Shown one piece after another: positions 11,322 through 21,768 of a stretch of DNA of 64,000 nt. Under the pieces are notes generated by a model. It had not been told where the DNA came from, ran no database searches, and worked only from the letters and a program-made list of their open reading frames with translations. Within the stretch, counting starts at the first letter, position 1. Each line of letters starts with the position of its first letter. Source of the DNA: an uncultured Archangium sp. (GTDB taxonomy: Bacteria > Myxococcota > Myxococcia > Myxococcales > Myxococcaceae); contig CAIVGN010000006.1 of NCBI GenBank assembly GCA_903905455.1, positions 62,001 through 126,000 on the forward strand, in the 5' to 3' direction. The position numbers and the translations under genes were made by a program.

Positions 11322-12689
11322 TCAGTGACCGGCGTCGGGGGTGAACTTCGCGGTGTCCAGTTGCCACAGCAGGCGCGCCGCGTGCTGGCCCGCGCCCGCC
11401 GAGTCCAGCCACCCCGAGACGCGCTGGCTGGCGAGCAGCAGCGGCCCCAGCTCCGAGCCTGCGGCGACGAAGCCCGCGAGCTCCGGCGACTGGATGGCCT
11501 CGAGCAGCGGCACCTGCGAGAGCCCCCTGGCCACCAGCCGCGGGTCGACCTCGAACTCCAGGCCCCGGGCCTGCCTGCCCGCCGCCGTGGGGAGCGCCGC
11601 CAGGGCCCGGGCCTTCACCTCGGCGTCGTTGCTGAGCACCAGCGTCGAGCCCTCGAGCGACACCGCGAGCGTGCCCTCGCGCAGCGTCAGCGCCTTGAGG
11701 TCGAGCCTGGCCAGCAGCGCGGCGACCGCGGCCGGGTCGGAGACCTCGACCAGCAGGGCGCCCTTGAGGGCAAAGAAGCGCGCCTCCCGGGTGCGCAGGC
11801 CGGTGGTGACGCGCGCGTGGCTCAGCAGCAGCGCGGTGTTGCCCGTCACGTACGGGGCGACCTCCTTCGCCAGCGGGCCGAGCACGGCCGCCCCGGGGAG
11901 CTGGCGCACCACCTGGTCGACCATCGCCGGCACGCCCGACTTCGCGAGGCGCGCGCGCACCACCACCATGCCCGGCGCCGAGAAGGCGCCGAAGGGTGAG
12001 GCCCCGGCCCCGGCGAGCTGGGCGAGCGGGGCGCCCTTGAGCTTCGAGTCGAGCGTCAGCGCGAGGTCCTTCGCGGACAGGGACACCACGCCGGGGGTCG
12101 CGCCGCCGGGGGCGATGAGCTGGACCACCCCCGGGAGCTTGGCGGCGAGCGTGAAGCCCGGGCCCGTCGCCGGCTTCGTCACGGTCCGCGCGAGGCTGGC
12201 GAGGTGCGCCTCCACCGAGCGGCCGTGGCCGTTGATGGCGCAGGACTCGTGGCCACCGAGCACGTAGGCCGCCATCACCCGGCCCAGCGGGTCGCGGGTC
12301 GCGTAGACCGAGACGCCGCCCTCGAGCTTCTCGAAGACCTCGCCCAGGCGCCCCAGCTTCTCGTCGCAGGCCTTGCGGTAGGCGTCGACGTCGCTGACCT
12401 TCACGCAGGCCACCGTGGCGTCGCCCAGCTGGGAGCGGGTGAGGCTCGCGGTGGCGTCGATGCCCACCTGCTTGAGGGCCGCGGGGCTGGTGACGTCGAC
12501 GTTGATCAGCGGGTGCGCGTCGCCGCGCCAGGCCTCGGGACGCAGGAGAGAGGAGCGGGATCCGGCGGCGACGAAGAAGGGCAGCAGCTGATCAGTCGCG
12601 TCGAGGCGGGGCACGAAGGCGACCACCTCCGCGTCGACCGGCGCCCGGGGCGCGGCGAGGAGGCTGATCAGAACGAGCGTCGAAATCAT
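11322..12689 (-). CDS. Secreted hypothetical protein of about 455 aa
   Basis: 455 aa starting with a short signal peptide (MISTLVLISLLAAPRA). The mature protein alternates Val/Leu/Ala-rich strands and helices, has few cysteines and repeated segments such as LTLREGTLAVSLEGSTLVL. It has no catalytic motif that I recognise. The general pattern fits a periplasmic or surface protein of the kind abundant in myxobacteria. No function assigned. Confidence 0.55.
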   Translation of the reverse strand: MISTLVLISLLAAPRAPVDAEVVAFVPRLDATDQLLPFFVAAGSRSSLLRPEAWRGDAHPLINVDVTSPAALKQVGIDATASLTRSQLGDATVACVKVSDVDAYRKACDEKLGRLGEVFEKLEGGVSVYATRDPLGRVMAAYVLGGHESCAINGHGRSVEAHLASLARTVTKPATGPGFTLAAKLPGVVQLIAPGGATPGVVSLSAKDLALTLDSKLKGAPLAQLAGAGASPFGAFSAPGMVVVRARLAKSGVPAMVDQVVRQLPGAAVLGPLAKEVAPYVTGNTALLLSHARVTTGLRTREARFFALKGALLVEVSDPAAVAALLARLDLKALTLREGTLAVSLEGSTLVLSNDAEVKARALAALPTAAGRQARGLEFEVDPRLVARGLSQVPLLEAIQSPELAGFVAAGSELGPLLLASQRVSGWLDSAGAGQHAARLLWQLDTAKFTPDAGH

Positions 12690-12804
12690 CTGGCGATTGT
12701 CGCACGCCACCGCGAGAAAACCCGCCCGCGCCGATTTTCCGGCCCCCGCCTGTTTTCGCAGCGTGTATGGTGCGCGCCCTCTCGTTCTTCACAAGGAGTG
12801 ATCA

Positions 12805-13407
12805 ATGGCCTTCAAGGCATCCAAGATTAAGTCGGGGTTGTTCGAGATCCACGGTCTCGAGGCGTTCATCGAGAAGAAGGTCGCGGACCTCCGCAGCGCG
12901 TTCGGTCTCTCGCCCAAGGCCGCGAAGAAGGTGGCCGCTGCGCCGGCCCCCGTGGTGGCGGCCGTGGTGGCCCCTGCGCCCGCGCCTGCCGCGGCCAGGA
13001 AGAGCGCCCCGGTGAAGAAGCCCGCGCCCGCGAAGAAGAGCGGCCCGGCGAAGAAGAGCGCGCCCGCGAAGAAGGACGTCGCCGCGAAGGCCGACCCCCT
13101 CGCGCTGTTGCTCGGCGCGCTCGACGCGAACGGCAAGAAGGCCGCGTTGATCAAGGCCGGCAGCCAGAAGGACCAGTTGCTGCGCTCGCTCATTCCCCTC
13201 TACGTCGCCAAGGGCGCCTTCGAGGTCTCGTCCGGCACCGCCTCGAAGTTCTGGGCGAAGAACGGCGTGTCGTTCGCCGCGCCCAACGTTGCCAAGGCGC
13301 TGCGCGAGCACGTCGGCTACGCGCGCCGCACCGCGAAGGGGCCGCAGATCACCCCCAACGGCATCAAGTACGTCGAGCAGGCGCTCGGCAAGAAGACCGC
13401 GGCCTGA
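12805..13407 (+). CDS. Histone H1-like basic protein with PAKK repeats
   Basis: 200 aa. Residues 1-45 form a globular helix-rich start (SGLFEIHGLEAFIEKKV). Residues 46-95 are a low-complexity Lys/Ala/Pro tail with several PAKK-type units, like the C-terminal tail of histone H1 and bacterial Hc1-like proteins. Residues 96-200 are another globular part. Such tails bind DNA non-specifically, so a chromosome-compacting or regulatory role is plausible but inferred. The start has a textbook AAGGAG ribosome-binding site (12792-12798), suggesting high expression. A strong hairpin follows the gene. Confidence 0.65.
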   Translation: MAFKASKIKSGLFEIHGLEAFIEKKVADLRSAFGLSPKAAKKVAAAPAPVVAAVVAPAPAPAAARKSAPVKKPAPAKKSGPAKKSAPAKKDVAAKADPLALLLGALDANGKKAALIKAGSQKDQLLRSLIPLYVAKGAFEVSSGTASKFWAKNGVSFAAPNVAKALREHVGYARRTAKGPQITPNGIKYVEQALGKKTAA

Positions 13408-13430
13408 TCCGCAGCCGAGGTCCGAAGGTC

Positions 13431-13465
13431 CTCGCCGGCCCGTGCCCGTCACGGCCGGCGAGTTT
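13431..13465 (+). terminator. Rho-independent-type terminator after the H1-like gene
   Basis: A perfect 10-bp GC stem, CTCGCCGGCC (13431-13440) pairing with GGCCGGCGAG (13453-13462), with a 12-nt loop and followed by TTT. It lies 24 bp after the stop of the H1-like gene. Confidence 0.7.
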
Positions 13466-13480
13466 CATTGCGGGGTCCCG

Positions 13481-13894
13481 ATGATCCACGAAGCGTTGCT
13501 CCGCGCTCTCGCCCCGGGGGCGGTGATGTGGCTCCAGGCCGCGGGCCGCAGCCTGTGGCCGTTGTTGCGCGACGGAGACTCGCTGCGCGTGGAGCGCGTC
13601 GCGGCTGACCAGCTGCGGCCGGGCGACGTGGCGGTGGTGAAGCTGCCGGGCGGGGTGCTGGCGGCCCACGTGGTGGTGGGCACCGCGCCGCTCCAGACGG
13701 CGTCGACCGCGGGCGTGCTCGACCCCCAGCCCCTCGAGGGCCTCGCGCGGGTCACCGGCTTTCGACGTGGCGGCGTGGTGCGGGCCTGGCCCCGGGAGCT
13801 GGGCCTGGGGCTGCGCTTCTGGCCGGGCGCCGCGCGGGTGCTCAAGCAGCTGCCCCTCACGCGGGCCGTGGTGCGGCGCCTGCGCGATCGTTGA
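13481..13894 (+). CDS. S24/S26 signal-peptidase-like protein
   Basis: 137 aa. The segment AAGRSLWPLLRDGDSLRVE (about residues 20-38) matches the serine block of S24/S26 peptidases (consensus GxSMxP). It is followed by LRPGDVAVVKLPGG and LAAHVVVG, the beta strands of the same fold. A clear general-base Lys in the usual position is not obvious, so activity is uncertain. There is no membrane anchor. Such stand-alone LexA-like folds occur near peptide-maturation genes in other genomes, but here it stands apart from the RiPP locus. Confidence 0.55.
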   Translation: MIHEALLRALAPGAVMWLQAAGRSLWPLLRDGDSLRVERVAADQLRPGDVAVVKLPGGVLAAHVVVGTAPLQTASTAGVLDPQPLEGLARVTGFRRGGVVRAWPRELGLGLRFWPGAARVLKQLPLTRAVVRRLRDR

Positions 13895-14089
13895 TCAGCC
13901 GCCGCCGCAGTAGCCCGTGCAGTCCGTCAGCACGTCGCAGCAGTCGGTCTCCGGGCAGTAGACCGGGCGGCCGGTGCTGCAGAGCAACACGTTGGCCTCG
14001 GCGCTGGCCTCGCTGCGCACGCGCGGCGCGGCCCACGCTCGACGCGGGCGCGAGGGCTCGTGGTGGGGGGCGGGCTTCAGTGGGGGCAA
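13895..14089 (-). CDS. Possible small Cys-rich peptide
   Basis: 64 codons from a TTG at 14089, ten bases beyond the stop of the large secreted protein upstream. The C-terminal 28 residues are Cys-rich (CPETDCCDVLTDCTGYCGGG), with six cysteines in the last 29 positions, while the N-terminal part is Pro/Arg-rich and unremarkable. There is no ribosome-binding site at the TTG and no clear signal peptide. The Cys-rich ending is suggestive of a real coding end, but the start is doubtful and this may be only the tail of a decayed gene. Confidence 0.3.
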   Translation of the reverse strand: MPPLKPAPHHEPSRPRRAWAAPRVRSEASAEANVLLCSTGRPVYCPETDCCDVLTDCTGYCGGG

Positions 14090-14099
14090 CGCGGGGATC

Positions 14100-17000
14100 T
14101 CAGAAGGTCGTCGGGTAGGCGCACAGCCGCCCGTCGGCGGTGCCGACGTAGACGCGCTGCAGGCCCGCGGTGGTGTCGAGGGCCGGGGTGCCGATGGCGC
14201 CCGTAGTGGCCACCTTCACCGAGCTCTCGAGGACCCCGGTGGCGAGGTTGAGGCGGCGCAGGAACCCCAGGGAGTCGCCGACGTACAGCTTGCCCGCGGT
14301 GGCGTGAATGCGGGCCGTGGTGGGGTTGGTCACCGCGGTCGTCCACATGCGGGTCGCGGTGCGCGGCGTGACGGTGGTGTCGATGTGGAAGCGCTGCACG
14401 CTGGTGCTGGTGCTGACGATGAAGTCGCTGCCGAAGCTCACCAGGGGGGCGGTGACGGTGCCCACGCCGCTGACCTGCCACTCGAGCGCGCGGGTGCCGA
14501 TGCCGTAGCCGCGCACCACGCCCGCCTGCGAGGCCACCAGCACCTCGTTCACCGCGCCGTTGGACGCGACGCCCGCGGGCAGGGCCCCCAGGTCGCTCAC
14601 GGTCAACAGCGGCGCGGCCGTGGGGGCGAGCACGTTGAGCACCCGCAGCGAGTCGGTGCCGAGGCTGGGCACCCACAGGGTGTTGCTGCCGTAGTCGAAG
14701 TACAGCGCGCCGGTGACCTGGCCCAGGGTGCCGGGCTGGTAGTTGAAGACGCGCGCGCCGGTGTCGGCGCGGAGTCCCTGCACGCTGTTGGTGTTCACCG
14801 TGTTGTTCCGCGTGGCGAAGAACACGAGGTCGGTGGGGTAGAGCGCCTTGAAGGCCGCGTTGGTGGCCACGGCCGAGGCGAACACCGCGGGCGCCTGGAT
14901 GACCTGGCCCAGGGCGACCCCGCCGTTGCCCGTCCAGGTGATGGCGCCGGTGGTGGAGCTGAAGCGGTAGCCGTAGCCGGCCTGGTCTCCCACGAAGATC
15001 GAGGGCTCGGTCTCACCCGCGGGCTTCGCCGCCAGGGGCCGCGCCTGCACCACGCCGCGCGTGAGGCTCGGGCGCCACTTCTCGTTGCCGTTGATCGGCG
15101 CGCCCACGGTGATCACGTTGCCGGTGAAGAAGCTGCCGTTGGTCGACTGGTAGATGGCCTTGCCCAGGTCGATGTACGGCTGCTGCAGCGCCGGCAGGCC
15201 CACCGTGGAGCACCACAGCGCATCCGAGGGGCTCGTGCCCGGCGCCACCACCAGCAGGGAGTTGTTGGGGCTCGAGGCGGGGACGTTGGCCGGCGCGTAC
15301 AGCGCGAACTCGTCGCGGTTGTAGAGCCGGTAGAAGTACGGCGTGCCGTTGGCCAGCCCGTTGTCGGCGAAGGTGCCGTTGAAGCTCCCGCTGTCTTCGT
15401 AGACCACCGTGGCGTTGCCCAGGGCGGTGCCCGCGGGGTAGCGCGTGCCCGGCGTGGGCGCGGTGTTGGGCGCGCCGCCGGTCGAGCGCAGCAGCAGCAC
15501 GCCGTCGTGCAGCGCGGGGTTGCTCCAGGTGAAGTGCACGCGGCCCGGCGTGGCCACCGCCACGGGGATGATGACGTCGGGCACCGGCCGGTTCACCGCC
15601 ACGGTCACCGTGCCCTCGCAGCGGGCGGTGGTGGTGTCGGCGAAGATGACGTGGGCCTTGTGCGAGGTCGGGGTGTTCACCGTCACCGTGCCCACCTGCG
15701 CGTAGTTGATGGTGAAGGTCTGCGCCTGGCCGGGCTGCAGCTGCGCCGCCGTGGAGGCGTTGAAGCGCAGGCCGCGCGGGCTGCTGGAGGTCGTCGAGGT
15801 CCACCCCGCGGGCGGCGAGACCGCCGTGGGGGTCCGGAAGAGGTTCGCGTCGGGCGTCATCAACACCACGCTGCTGATCGGCAGGTCGCTGCCGTTGGCG
15901 AGCGTGTAGCGGATCTGCCTGGCGCCGCTCCCCGACAACACCGCCGAGGGCGAGGGCGTGAGGGTGATCTCCTGGAGCGTCACTTCGCCGCTGCTGACCG
16001 GGTCGCTGGTGAGGGTCGCCCCGCTGCTGTTGACCGCCGTGACCCGGGCCTGGAAGGTGACCTTGTCGCCGGGGTCGCCGGTGATGCGAAAGGTGGAGGT
16101 GAAGGCGGTGGTGGCGTGCGCGGCGAGCGAGTCGACGACGCCGGGGGTCGGGCCGGTGAGCTTGGTCGCGGTGGCGGTGCCGGTGGTGGTGACCGTGGCC
16201 GCGAGCGGGGTCAAGGTCGTCAGCGAGGCCACGTCGTTGTTCGTCGGCAGCACCTGCAGGGTGATGATGCCGTTGTTCACCGTGACCTTCGGGGTGGTGA
16301 GCACCGCCGCGGGGAAGGCGCCCACGTTGACGTCGGTGGAGAGCGCCACGGGCGAGCTCACCGCGGTGTTCTTCGCGCTCGCCGAGAACCGCGCGGTGCC
16401 GCGACCCGTGGCCCGGTAGACCCACGAGAAGGTGGTGCTGGCGTCCTGCGCGAGGTTGCTCACGGACGCCGGCGTGGGCCCGGAGATGAGCGCGAAGGTC
16501 GCCGTGCCGGAGATCACCGGCGCGCTGGGGACGAGGGTGTTCTGCGTCACCGACGAGGTGTTGGTGATGGTCAGCCCGACGGTGAGCTGCTCGGCCACGT
16601 CGAGCGCGCGCGGGGTGGCGGTGATGCGTGACGAGAGCCCGACCAGGGTCCACGTGTCCGCGCCGGCGTGGGTGCGGAAGTTGAGCCGCTTGTTGCAGAC
16701 GTCGAGCACGTCGGTGCGGTTGTTGGTGATGTCCTGGTTGAGCTGGTCGCTCGCCACCGGCACGCCGACCACCCTGACCTCGAAGAGCGCCGCGCGGCCG
16801 GGCTTGAGCCCGAGGCTGGCCGCGGTGCACGCGTCGATGGCGCGAAAGGTGACGCGCCGGTTGCGGCGATCGATGGAGCTCGCGCGCCAGCCCGGGGGGG
16901 CCGTGGCGCCGTCGATGTCGTAGGGCGCGCTGGGGATGCCGATGGTGAACGACTCGATGGTGTCGCGGCTGGTGGCGCCGTTGGTGACGCGGAAGGTGAG

Positions 17001-17117
17001 CGGGCTCACCTCGTCCATCACCGCGACGCCGGCCACGCGATCGATGACCCAGGTGTTCTGCTGCGCAGCGGCGGCGCTCGAGACGAGCAGCGCGAGAGTC
17101 GCGGCAGCACGGATCAC
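14100..17117 (-). CDS. Large secreted beta-sandwich protein with C-terminal PQQ-like propeller
   Basis: About 1005 aa from a GTG that overlaps the upstream stop (GTGA). It begins with a signal peptide (IRAAATLALLVSSAAAAQQ). Residues about 20-560 are successive Thr/Ser/Val-rich beta-sandwich modules of the DUF11/fibronectin kind. A fibronectin-III-like module (ATPGRVHFTWSNPALHDG) sits near 560-660. The last 330 residues show PQQ-like propeller blades: SIFVGDQAGYGYRF, GLRADTGARVFNYQ, KLYVGDSLGFLRRLN and RVYVGTADGRLCAYP. It is probably surface exposed and binds partners or ligands; there are no catalytic residues to name. It is co-transcribed with the lipoprotein at 17114. Confidence 0.7.
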   Translation of the reverse strand: MIRAAATLALLVSSAAAAQQNTWVIDRVAGVAVMDEVSPLTFRVTNGATSRDTIESFTIGIPSAPYDIDGATAPPGWRASSIDRRNRRVTFRAIDACTAASLGLKPGRAALFEVRVVGVPVASDQLNQDITNNRTDVLDVCNKRLNFRTHAGADTWTLVGLSSRITATPRALDVAEQLTVGLTITNTSSVTQNTLVPSAPVISGTATFALISGPTPASVSNLAQDASTTFSWVYRATGRGTARFSASAKNTAVSSPVALSTDVNVGAFPAAVLTTPKVTVNNGIITLQVLPTNNDVASLTTLTPLAATVTTTGTATATKLTGPTPGVVDSLAAHATTAFTSTFRITGDPGDKVTFQARVTAVNSSGATLTSDPVSSGEVTLQEITLTPSPSAVLSGSGARQIRYTLANGSDLPISSVVLMTPDANLFRTPTAVSPPAGWTSTTSSSPRGLRFNASTAAQLQPGQAQTFTINYAQVGTVTVNTPTSHKAHVIFADTTTARCEGTVTVAVNRPVPDVIIPVAVATPGRVHFTWSNPALHDGVLLLRSTGGAPNTAPTPGTRYPAGTALGNATVVYEDSGSFNGTFADNGLANGTPYFYRLYNRDEFALYAPANVPASSPNNSLLVVAPGTSPSDALWCSTVGLPALQQPYIDLGKAIYQSTNGSFFTGNVITVGAPINGNEKWRPSLTRGVVQARPLAAKPAGETEPSIFVGDQAGYGYRFSSTTGAITWTGNGGVALGQVIQAPAVFASAVATNAAFKALYPTDLVFFATRNNTVNTNSVQGLRADTGARVFNYQPGTLGQVTGALYFDYGSNTLWVPSLGTDSLRVLNVLAPTAAPLLTVSDLGALPAGVASNGAVNEVLVASQAGVVRGYGIGTRALEWQVSGVGTVTAPLVSFGSDFIVSTSTSVQRFHIDTTVTPRTATRMWTTAVTNPTTARIHATAGKLYVGDSLGFLRRLNLATGVLESSVKVATTGAIGTPALDTTAGLQRVYVGTADGRLCAYPTTF

Positions 17118-17653
17118 GGCGCCTCCAGGGTGAAGCTCGCGCTCGCCTGCTCCACGCCCTCGTCGAGCGTCGTCACCTGCCAGGTCCCGGACAGCGCCTG
17201 CTCGGAGATCATCGTCGCCGCGACCGGCAGCGTGAAGTTCGCCTGCTGGCCCTCGCCCCGCTTCGCGTCGATCAAGGTCAGCTGCTTCTCCCACGCCAAC
17301 CCCGAGGGGGAAACGAAGACCGCGTGAATCGCCCGCGTTCCCAGCGCTCCGCCCACGATCTCCACGGACACCTCCACGCTCTGCACCTCGCCCAGGGTGC
17401 GCGCCGTCGGAGGCTCGAAGCGCACCCGCACCGCGTGCGTGGCCGGCAGGGGCAGCGGGTCCACGTAGGTCGGCTGCGGGGCGATGAAGAGCACCTCGCC
17501 CACGGGCTCGAGCGCGATGGGGGGCGGGGTCTCGATCACCTCGACGACGGCCGATGACCCATCGAACGAGCGCGCCGCGTCGCTGCAAGCGCCCGCGAAT
17601 ACGGCGATGGTGATCAGGAGCAGCGCTCGACGGCGAAGGGGCACGATGCCCAC
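17114..17653 (-). CDS. Hypothetical lipoprotein
   Basis: 179 aa from a GTG; a second GTG nine bases downstream is an alternative start. Three arginines, a hydrophobic helix (ALLLITIAVFAGAC) and a lipobox cysteine near residue 23 mark it as a lipoprotein. The mature region is beta-rich (VRVRFEPPTA, VEVSVEIVGG, ASASFTLEAP), like a single immunoglobulin-type domain. The stop overlaps the start of the 1005-aa secreted protein, so the two probably form a surface pair. Confidence 0.6.
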   Translation of the reverse strand: MGIVPLRRRALLLITIAVFAGACSDAARSFDGSSAVVEVIETPPPIALEPVGEVLFIAPQPTYVDPLPLPATHAVRVRFEPPTARTLGEVQSVEVSVEIVGGALGTRAIHAVFVSPSGLAWEKQLTLIDAKRGEGQQANFTLPVAATMISEQALSGTWQVTTLDEGVEQASASFTLEAP

Positions 17654-17746
17654 CTTACCGGCTCATCGAAGTCGCACCAGTCCGCGGCCGTGTCGTTCTT
17701 TGGCGGGCCTGTGCGCCTTTCTCTTCCCCCGGCCTACAGACGACAA

Positions 17747-17777
17747 CAGCCGCCCCCGGAAAACCCGGAGGCGGCTG
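17747..17777 (-). terminator. Hairpin terminator downstream of ahcY
   Basis: Inverted repeat CAGCCGCC (17747-17754) and GGCGGCTG (17770-17777) with further inner pairing around an AAAA loop, 26 bp past the ahcY stop. No long T-run follows on the minus strand. Confidence 0.5.
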
Positions 17778-17802
17778 CGTGCAGCGGTTCAGTCCCTGCT
17801 TT

Positions 17803-19140
<1,338 letters not shown>

Positions 19141-19193
19141 GGTGGTTCGTCCTTCTGGGGTTGGGGGGACTGCGTGTTGAACGGCAGAAAAAA

Positions 19194-20195
19194 CTACAGG
19201 GGCTTCTGGGCGGCCCAGGCGTGCCAGGTGACGGACGCGTCGGGGCCTACGGGGTGAAAGGAGTTGGGTACGGCGACTTCGCCCAGCACGCGCAGGCCGG
19301 CCCCGGTCATGAAGCGGCGCACGTCTTCGCTGGAGAAGCCCAGCCACGCGTCGCCGGCCTCGGTGCGCAGCGCGTCGTGCTCGTGGGGCAGGTAGTCCAT
19401 CACCACGAGGTGGCCGCCCTTCTTGAGCAGCCGCGAGAAGCCCTGCACCGCGGCGCCGGGGCGCGAGGCGTGGTGCAAGATGCGGCCGGCGAACACGAGG
19501 TCGGCGCCGCCCGCGCCGTCGACCCGCTGCACCAGGGCCGCGTCGTCGTAGCTCCCGGGGAAGAGGCTCACGTGGTGAAAGCCGCGGGCCGCGACCCGGC
19601 CGGCCACCCGCGCCAGCTGGGCCTGGCTGCGATCGACCGCGATGACCCGGGCGAACAGCGGCGCGAGCACGTCCAGCGAGAGCCCCTCGCCGGTGCCCAC
19701 GTCGACCGCGAGCTGGCGGCCGGGCATCAACAACGAGAGCGCCGCGAGGTGCGCGAGGTGCTCGGGCGAGGCCGGCACCGACGCGGTGGAGTGCACGCTG
19801 GCGAGCTGCTCGAAGTGCGAGCGGCCCTGCTCTTCGCGCGCCGCGACGATGGAGGGCACGCGGGCCAGGCTGCCGTCGCTCAAGGACAGGCGGCGGCCCT
19901 CGGCGAGCGCCTCGCTCAACACCGGGTCGGCGGCCACCGTCTTGAGGTCGGTGCGCAGGAAGAGCCGGGTGCCGTCCTTGCGCGCGTCGAGCAGGCCCGC
20001 TTCGCGCAGCGGCGCCACCTTGCGGCTCATCTGCGGCTGGCTGTCGTCCAGCAGGCTCGCCAGCTCCGAGACCGAGAGCTCCTCTGCTTCACACAGGGCC
20101 AGGAGCTGCAGCCGCCCCGGTTCTGCCAGCAGCCGAAACAGCTCCACCCGGGGCAGGCGGGGCGCGATCGACAGCGAGGGAACCGGCGTGAGCAC
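19194..20195 (-). CDS. ArsR-family regulator fused to SAM methyltransferase
   Basis: 333 aa from GTG. Residues about 17-90 form a winged helix of the ArsR type ([27 protein letters not shown] split around residues 40-66). The C-terminal two thirds form a class I methyltransferase with motif [13 protein letters not shown] (about 165-176) and a late [12 protein letters not shown] strand. Such fusions are thought to sense SAM/SAH state and repress methyl-cycle genes; the position in front of ahcY supports this, but it is inference. The upstream DNA is AT-rich compared with its surroundings and contains an inverted repeat. Confidence 0.82.
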   Translation of the reverse strand: MLTPVPSLSIAPRLPRVELFRLLAEPGRLQLLALCEAEELSVSELASLLDDSQPQMSRKVAPLREAGLLDARKDGTRLFLRTDLKTVAADPVLSEALAEGRRLSLSDGSLARVPSIVAAREEQGRSHFEQLASVHSTASVPASPEHLAHLAALSLLMPGRQLAVDVGTGEGLSLDVLAPLFARVIAVDRSQAQLARVAGRVAARGFHHVSLFPGSYDDAALVQRVDGAGGADLVFAGRILHHASRPGAAVQGFSRLLKKGGHLVVMDYLPHEHDALRTEAGDAWLGFSSEDVRRFMTGAGLRVLGEVAVPNSFHPVGPDASVTWHAWAAQKPL

Positions 20196-20210
20196 GGAGA
20201 AAGCAATAAT

Positions 20211-20258
20211 GTATTCATGCGCAACGACGCAAGTCTATCTAGTTTGATTATGAATTAC
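20211..20258. promoter_or_regulatory. AT-rich upstream region with inverted repeat, possible ArsR-type operator
   Basis: GTATTCAT (20211-20218) and ATGAATTAC (20250-20258) form an imperfect inverted repeat, with one extra base in the right arm, just upstream of the ArsR-methyltransferase start. The stretch is unusually AT-rich for this genome. It could hold the promoter and an autoregulatory site for the ArsR-methyltransferase/ahcY pair. Confidence 0.4.
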
Positions 20259-20412
20259 GGCCACTTGGCGCGGGTAAATCCCGGCTCCGCGCCGAGGGCA
20301 GAAGGACTCCGAAGCACCGGCCCTGGGGGTCGTGGGGAGCGATTTTGCGTCCGCCTCCAGCTCGTTCGGTCAGCACCTCGCGCCGGCCGCTTCGTGACCT
20401 GGGGCGGGAGCG

Positions 20413-21768
20413 CTAGGGAGCGCAACGCTCGAGTCCCCACACCGTGCCTCCCCGCGACCACGCGAGCGGCGTGAAGTCGGAGGTCCCGCGGGCCAGTTGC
20501 ACCTCGTCGGCGCCACCCGGGAGCGCCACCTCGGTGCGGCCGCGGCGATCGACGAGCTGCAGCGTTCCGTTGGGGGCGAGGCCCGCCACGAGGAGCGCGT
20601 CGAGGTAGCCCGTGGCGTGGACCGAGCGCAGCCCCACGGGGGCGGGGAGCGGGAGCGCCGTGAGATCTCGCGTCACGTCGGGGACGTAGGCCCACCCTCC
20701 ATCGGGCAGCGCGGGTCGCAGCCCACCGAGGCCTCCGCTCGAGCGCTCGACCAGCGCGAGGAAGTCTCCGAGCCCGCCGTCGTGCAGCAGCGCGCCGTCG
20801 TCGGTGCGCGTCAGCCCTCCGCTCCACGAGAGCGCCGCGCCGAGCTCCGAAAAGAGGAGCGCGCCGCCATCGTCGGCCCCGAGCACGAGCGGGGCGCCCC
20901 CGTCGAAGGGTGACAGCGCCAGGGTTCCCTCGAGCCCCACGAGCGCCAGCGCGCCGCCCGAGAGCGAGAACCGCGCCACGTCCGTCACCACGCGGACCTC
21001 GAGGCCGCCGTCGGGCGTGAGCGCGCGCAGCTCGAGGCCCGCGTCGCTGCGCCACGCCAGGCGCACCGTCTCTCCCTGGGCTGCGACCTGCAGGCCTTCG
21101 CCACCGACGACGCGGGTGCTCGCCTGCAGCGCGAGGGAGACGCCGCGCCACTGCACCGCGAGCTCGCCGCCCTCGGCCACCACCAGGGCGGTGCCCGCGC
21201 CGCGCGACAGGAACCACCACGGCCCGGTGCGCGCCGTGGTGAGCGGTAGCGCGAGGGAGCTGTCGGTCTCCCCGTCGCAGTCGTTGTCCAAGCCGTCACA
21301 GGCCTGCTCGGTGCGTTCCCAGCGGGGCCCGTATTCCGCGGCGCCGCAGGGGGCGAACGACGCGTTGAGGCACCGCTGCACCGCGCCGCGGCACACCCCC
21401 AGGGTCAACGGGCACGCAGGTGTCTGGGCGACGTTCTCGTCGGTCTGCCCGTCGCAGTCGTCGTCGAGGCCGTTGCAGGCCTCCTCGCTCGGCGGCGTGG
21501 CCCCGGCGCAGTCGAGCCACCGGTGCCCCTCGCAGCGCTGCACGCCGGTCCCCGCGCAGAGGCCGGCGACGGCGCCGCAGGGCCGCGCGTCACCCTCGCT
21601 GCACTCACAGCGGTCGGTGGCCCCGGGCAGGCGGCACATTCCCTCGACGCAGGTGGTGTCGACGGGGCACGCGCCGTCGAGCCCGCACCGCAACCGGCAG
21701 TCGCGCACCTCGGGCACGTAGAGGCGGCACGCCGCGCCGCTCAGCGCGAGGAGCACCAGCACCCTCAC
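20413..21768 (-). CDS. Lipoprotein with two MopE-type metal-binding motifs
   Basis: 451 aa from a GTG overlapping the upstream stop (GTGA). The lipobox is LSGAAC near residue 13. A Cys-rich N-terminal third (about 20-140) contains repeated CxxG-type cysteines. Two copies of the acidic motif are visible, ACNGLDDDCDGQTDENV and ACDGLDNDCDGETDSSL; this pattern is named after the copper-binding protein MopE. The remaining 300 residues look like a beta-propeller or beta-helix with repeated DDGG turns. It is probably displayed on the cell surface and binds metal ions. It is co-transcribed with the PEGA-domain gene upstream. Confidence 0.75.
   Translation of the reverse strand: MRVLVLLALSGAACRLYVPEVRDCRLRCGLDGACPVDTTCVEGMCRLPGATDRCECSEGDARPCGAVAGLCAGTGVQRCEGHRWLDCAGATPPSEEACNGLDDDCDGQTDENVAQTPACPLTLGVCRGAVQRCLNASFAPCGAAEYGPRWERTEQACDGLDNDCDGETDSSLALPLTTARTGPWWFLSRGAGTALVVAEGGELAVQWRGVSLALQASTRVVGGEGLQVAAQGETVRLAWRSDAGLELRALTPDGGLEVRVVTDVARFSLSGGALALVGLEGTLALSPFDGGAPLVLGADDGGALLFSELGAALSWSGGLTRTDDGALLHDGGLGDFLALVERSSGGLGGLRPALPDGGWAYVPDVTRDLTALPLPAPVGLRSVHATGYLDALLVAGLAPNGTLQLVDRRGRTEVALPGGADEVQLARGTSDFTPLAWSRGGTVWGLERCAP

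Noticed and set aside
19141-19193. SAH riboswitch upstream of ahcY
   Set aside because: The gap to the upstream gene is only 53 bp and lacks the expected stems; regulation by the ArsR-methyltransferase is a better explanation.
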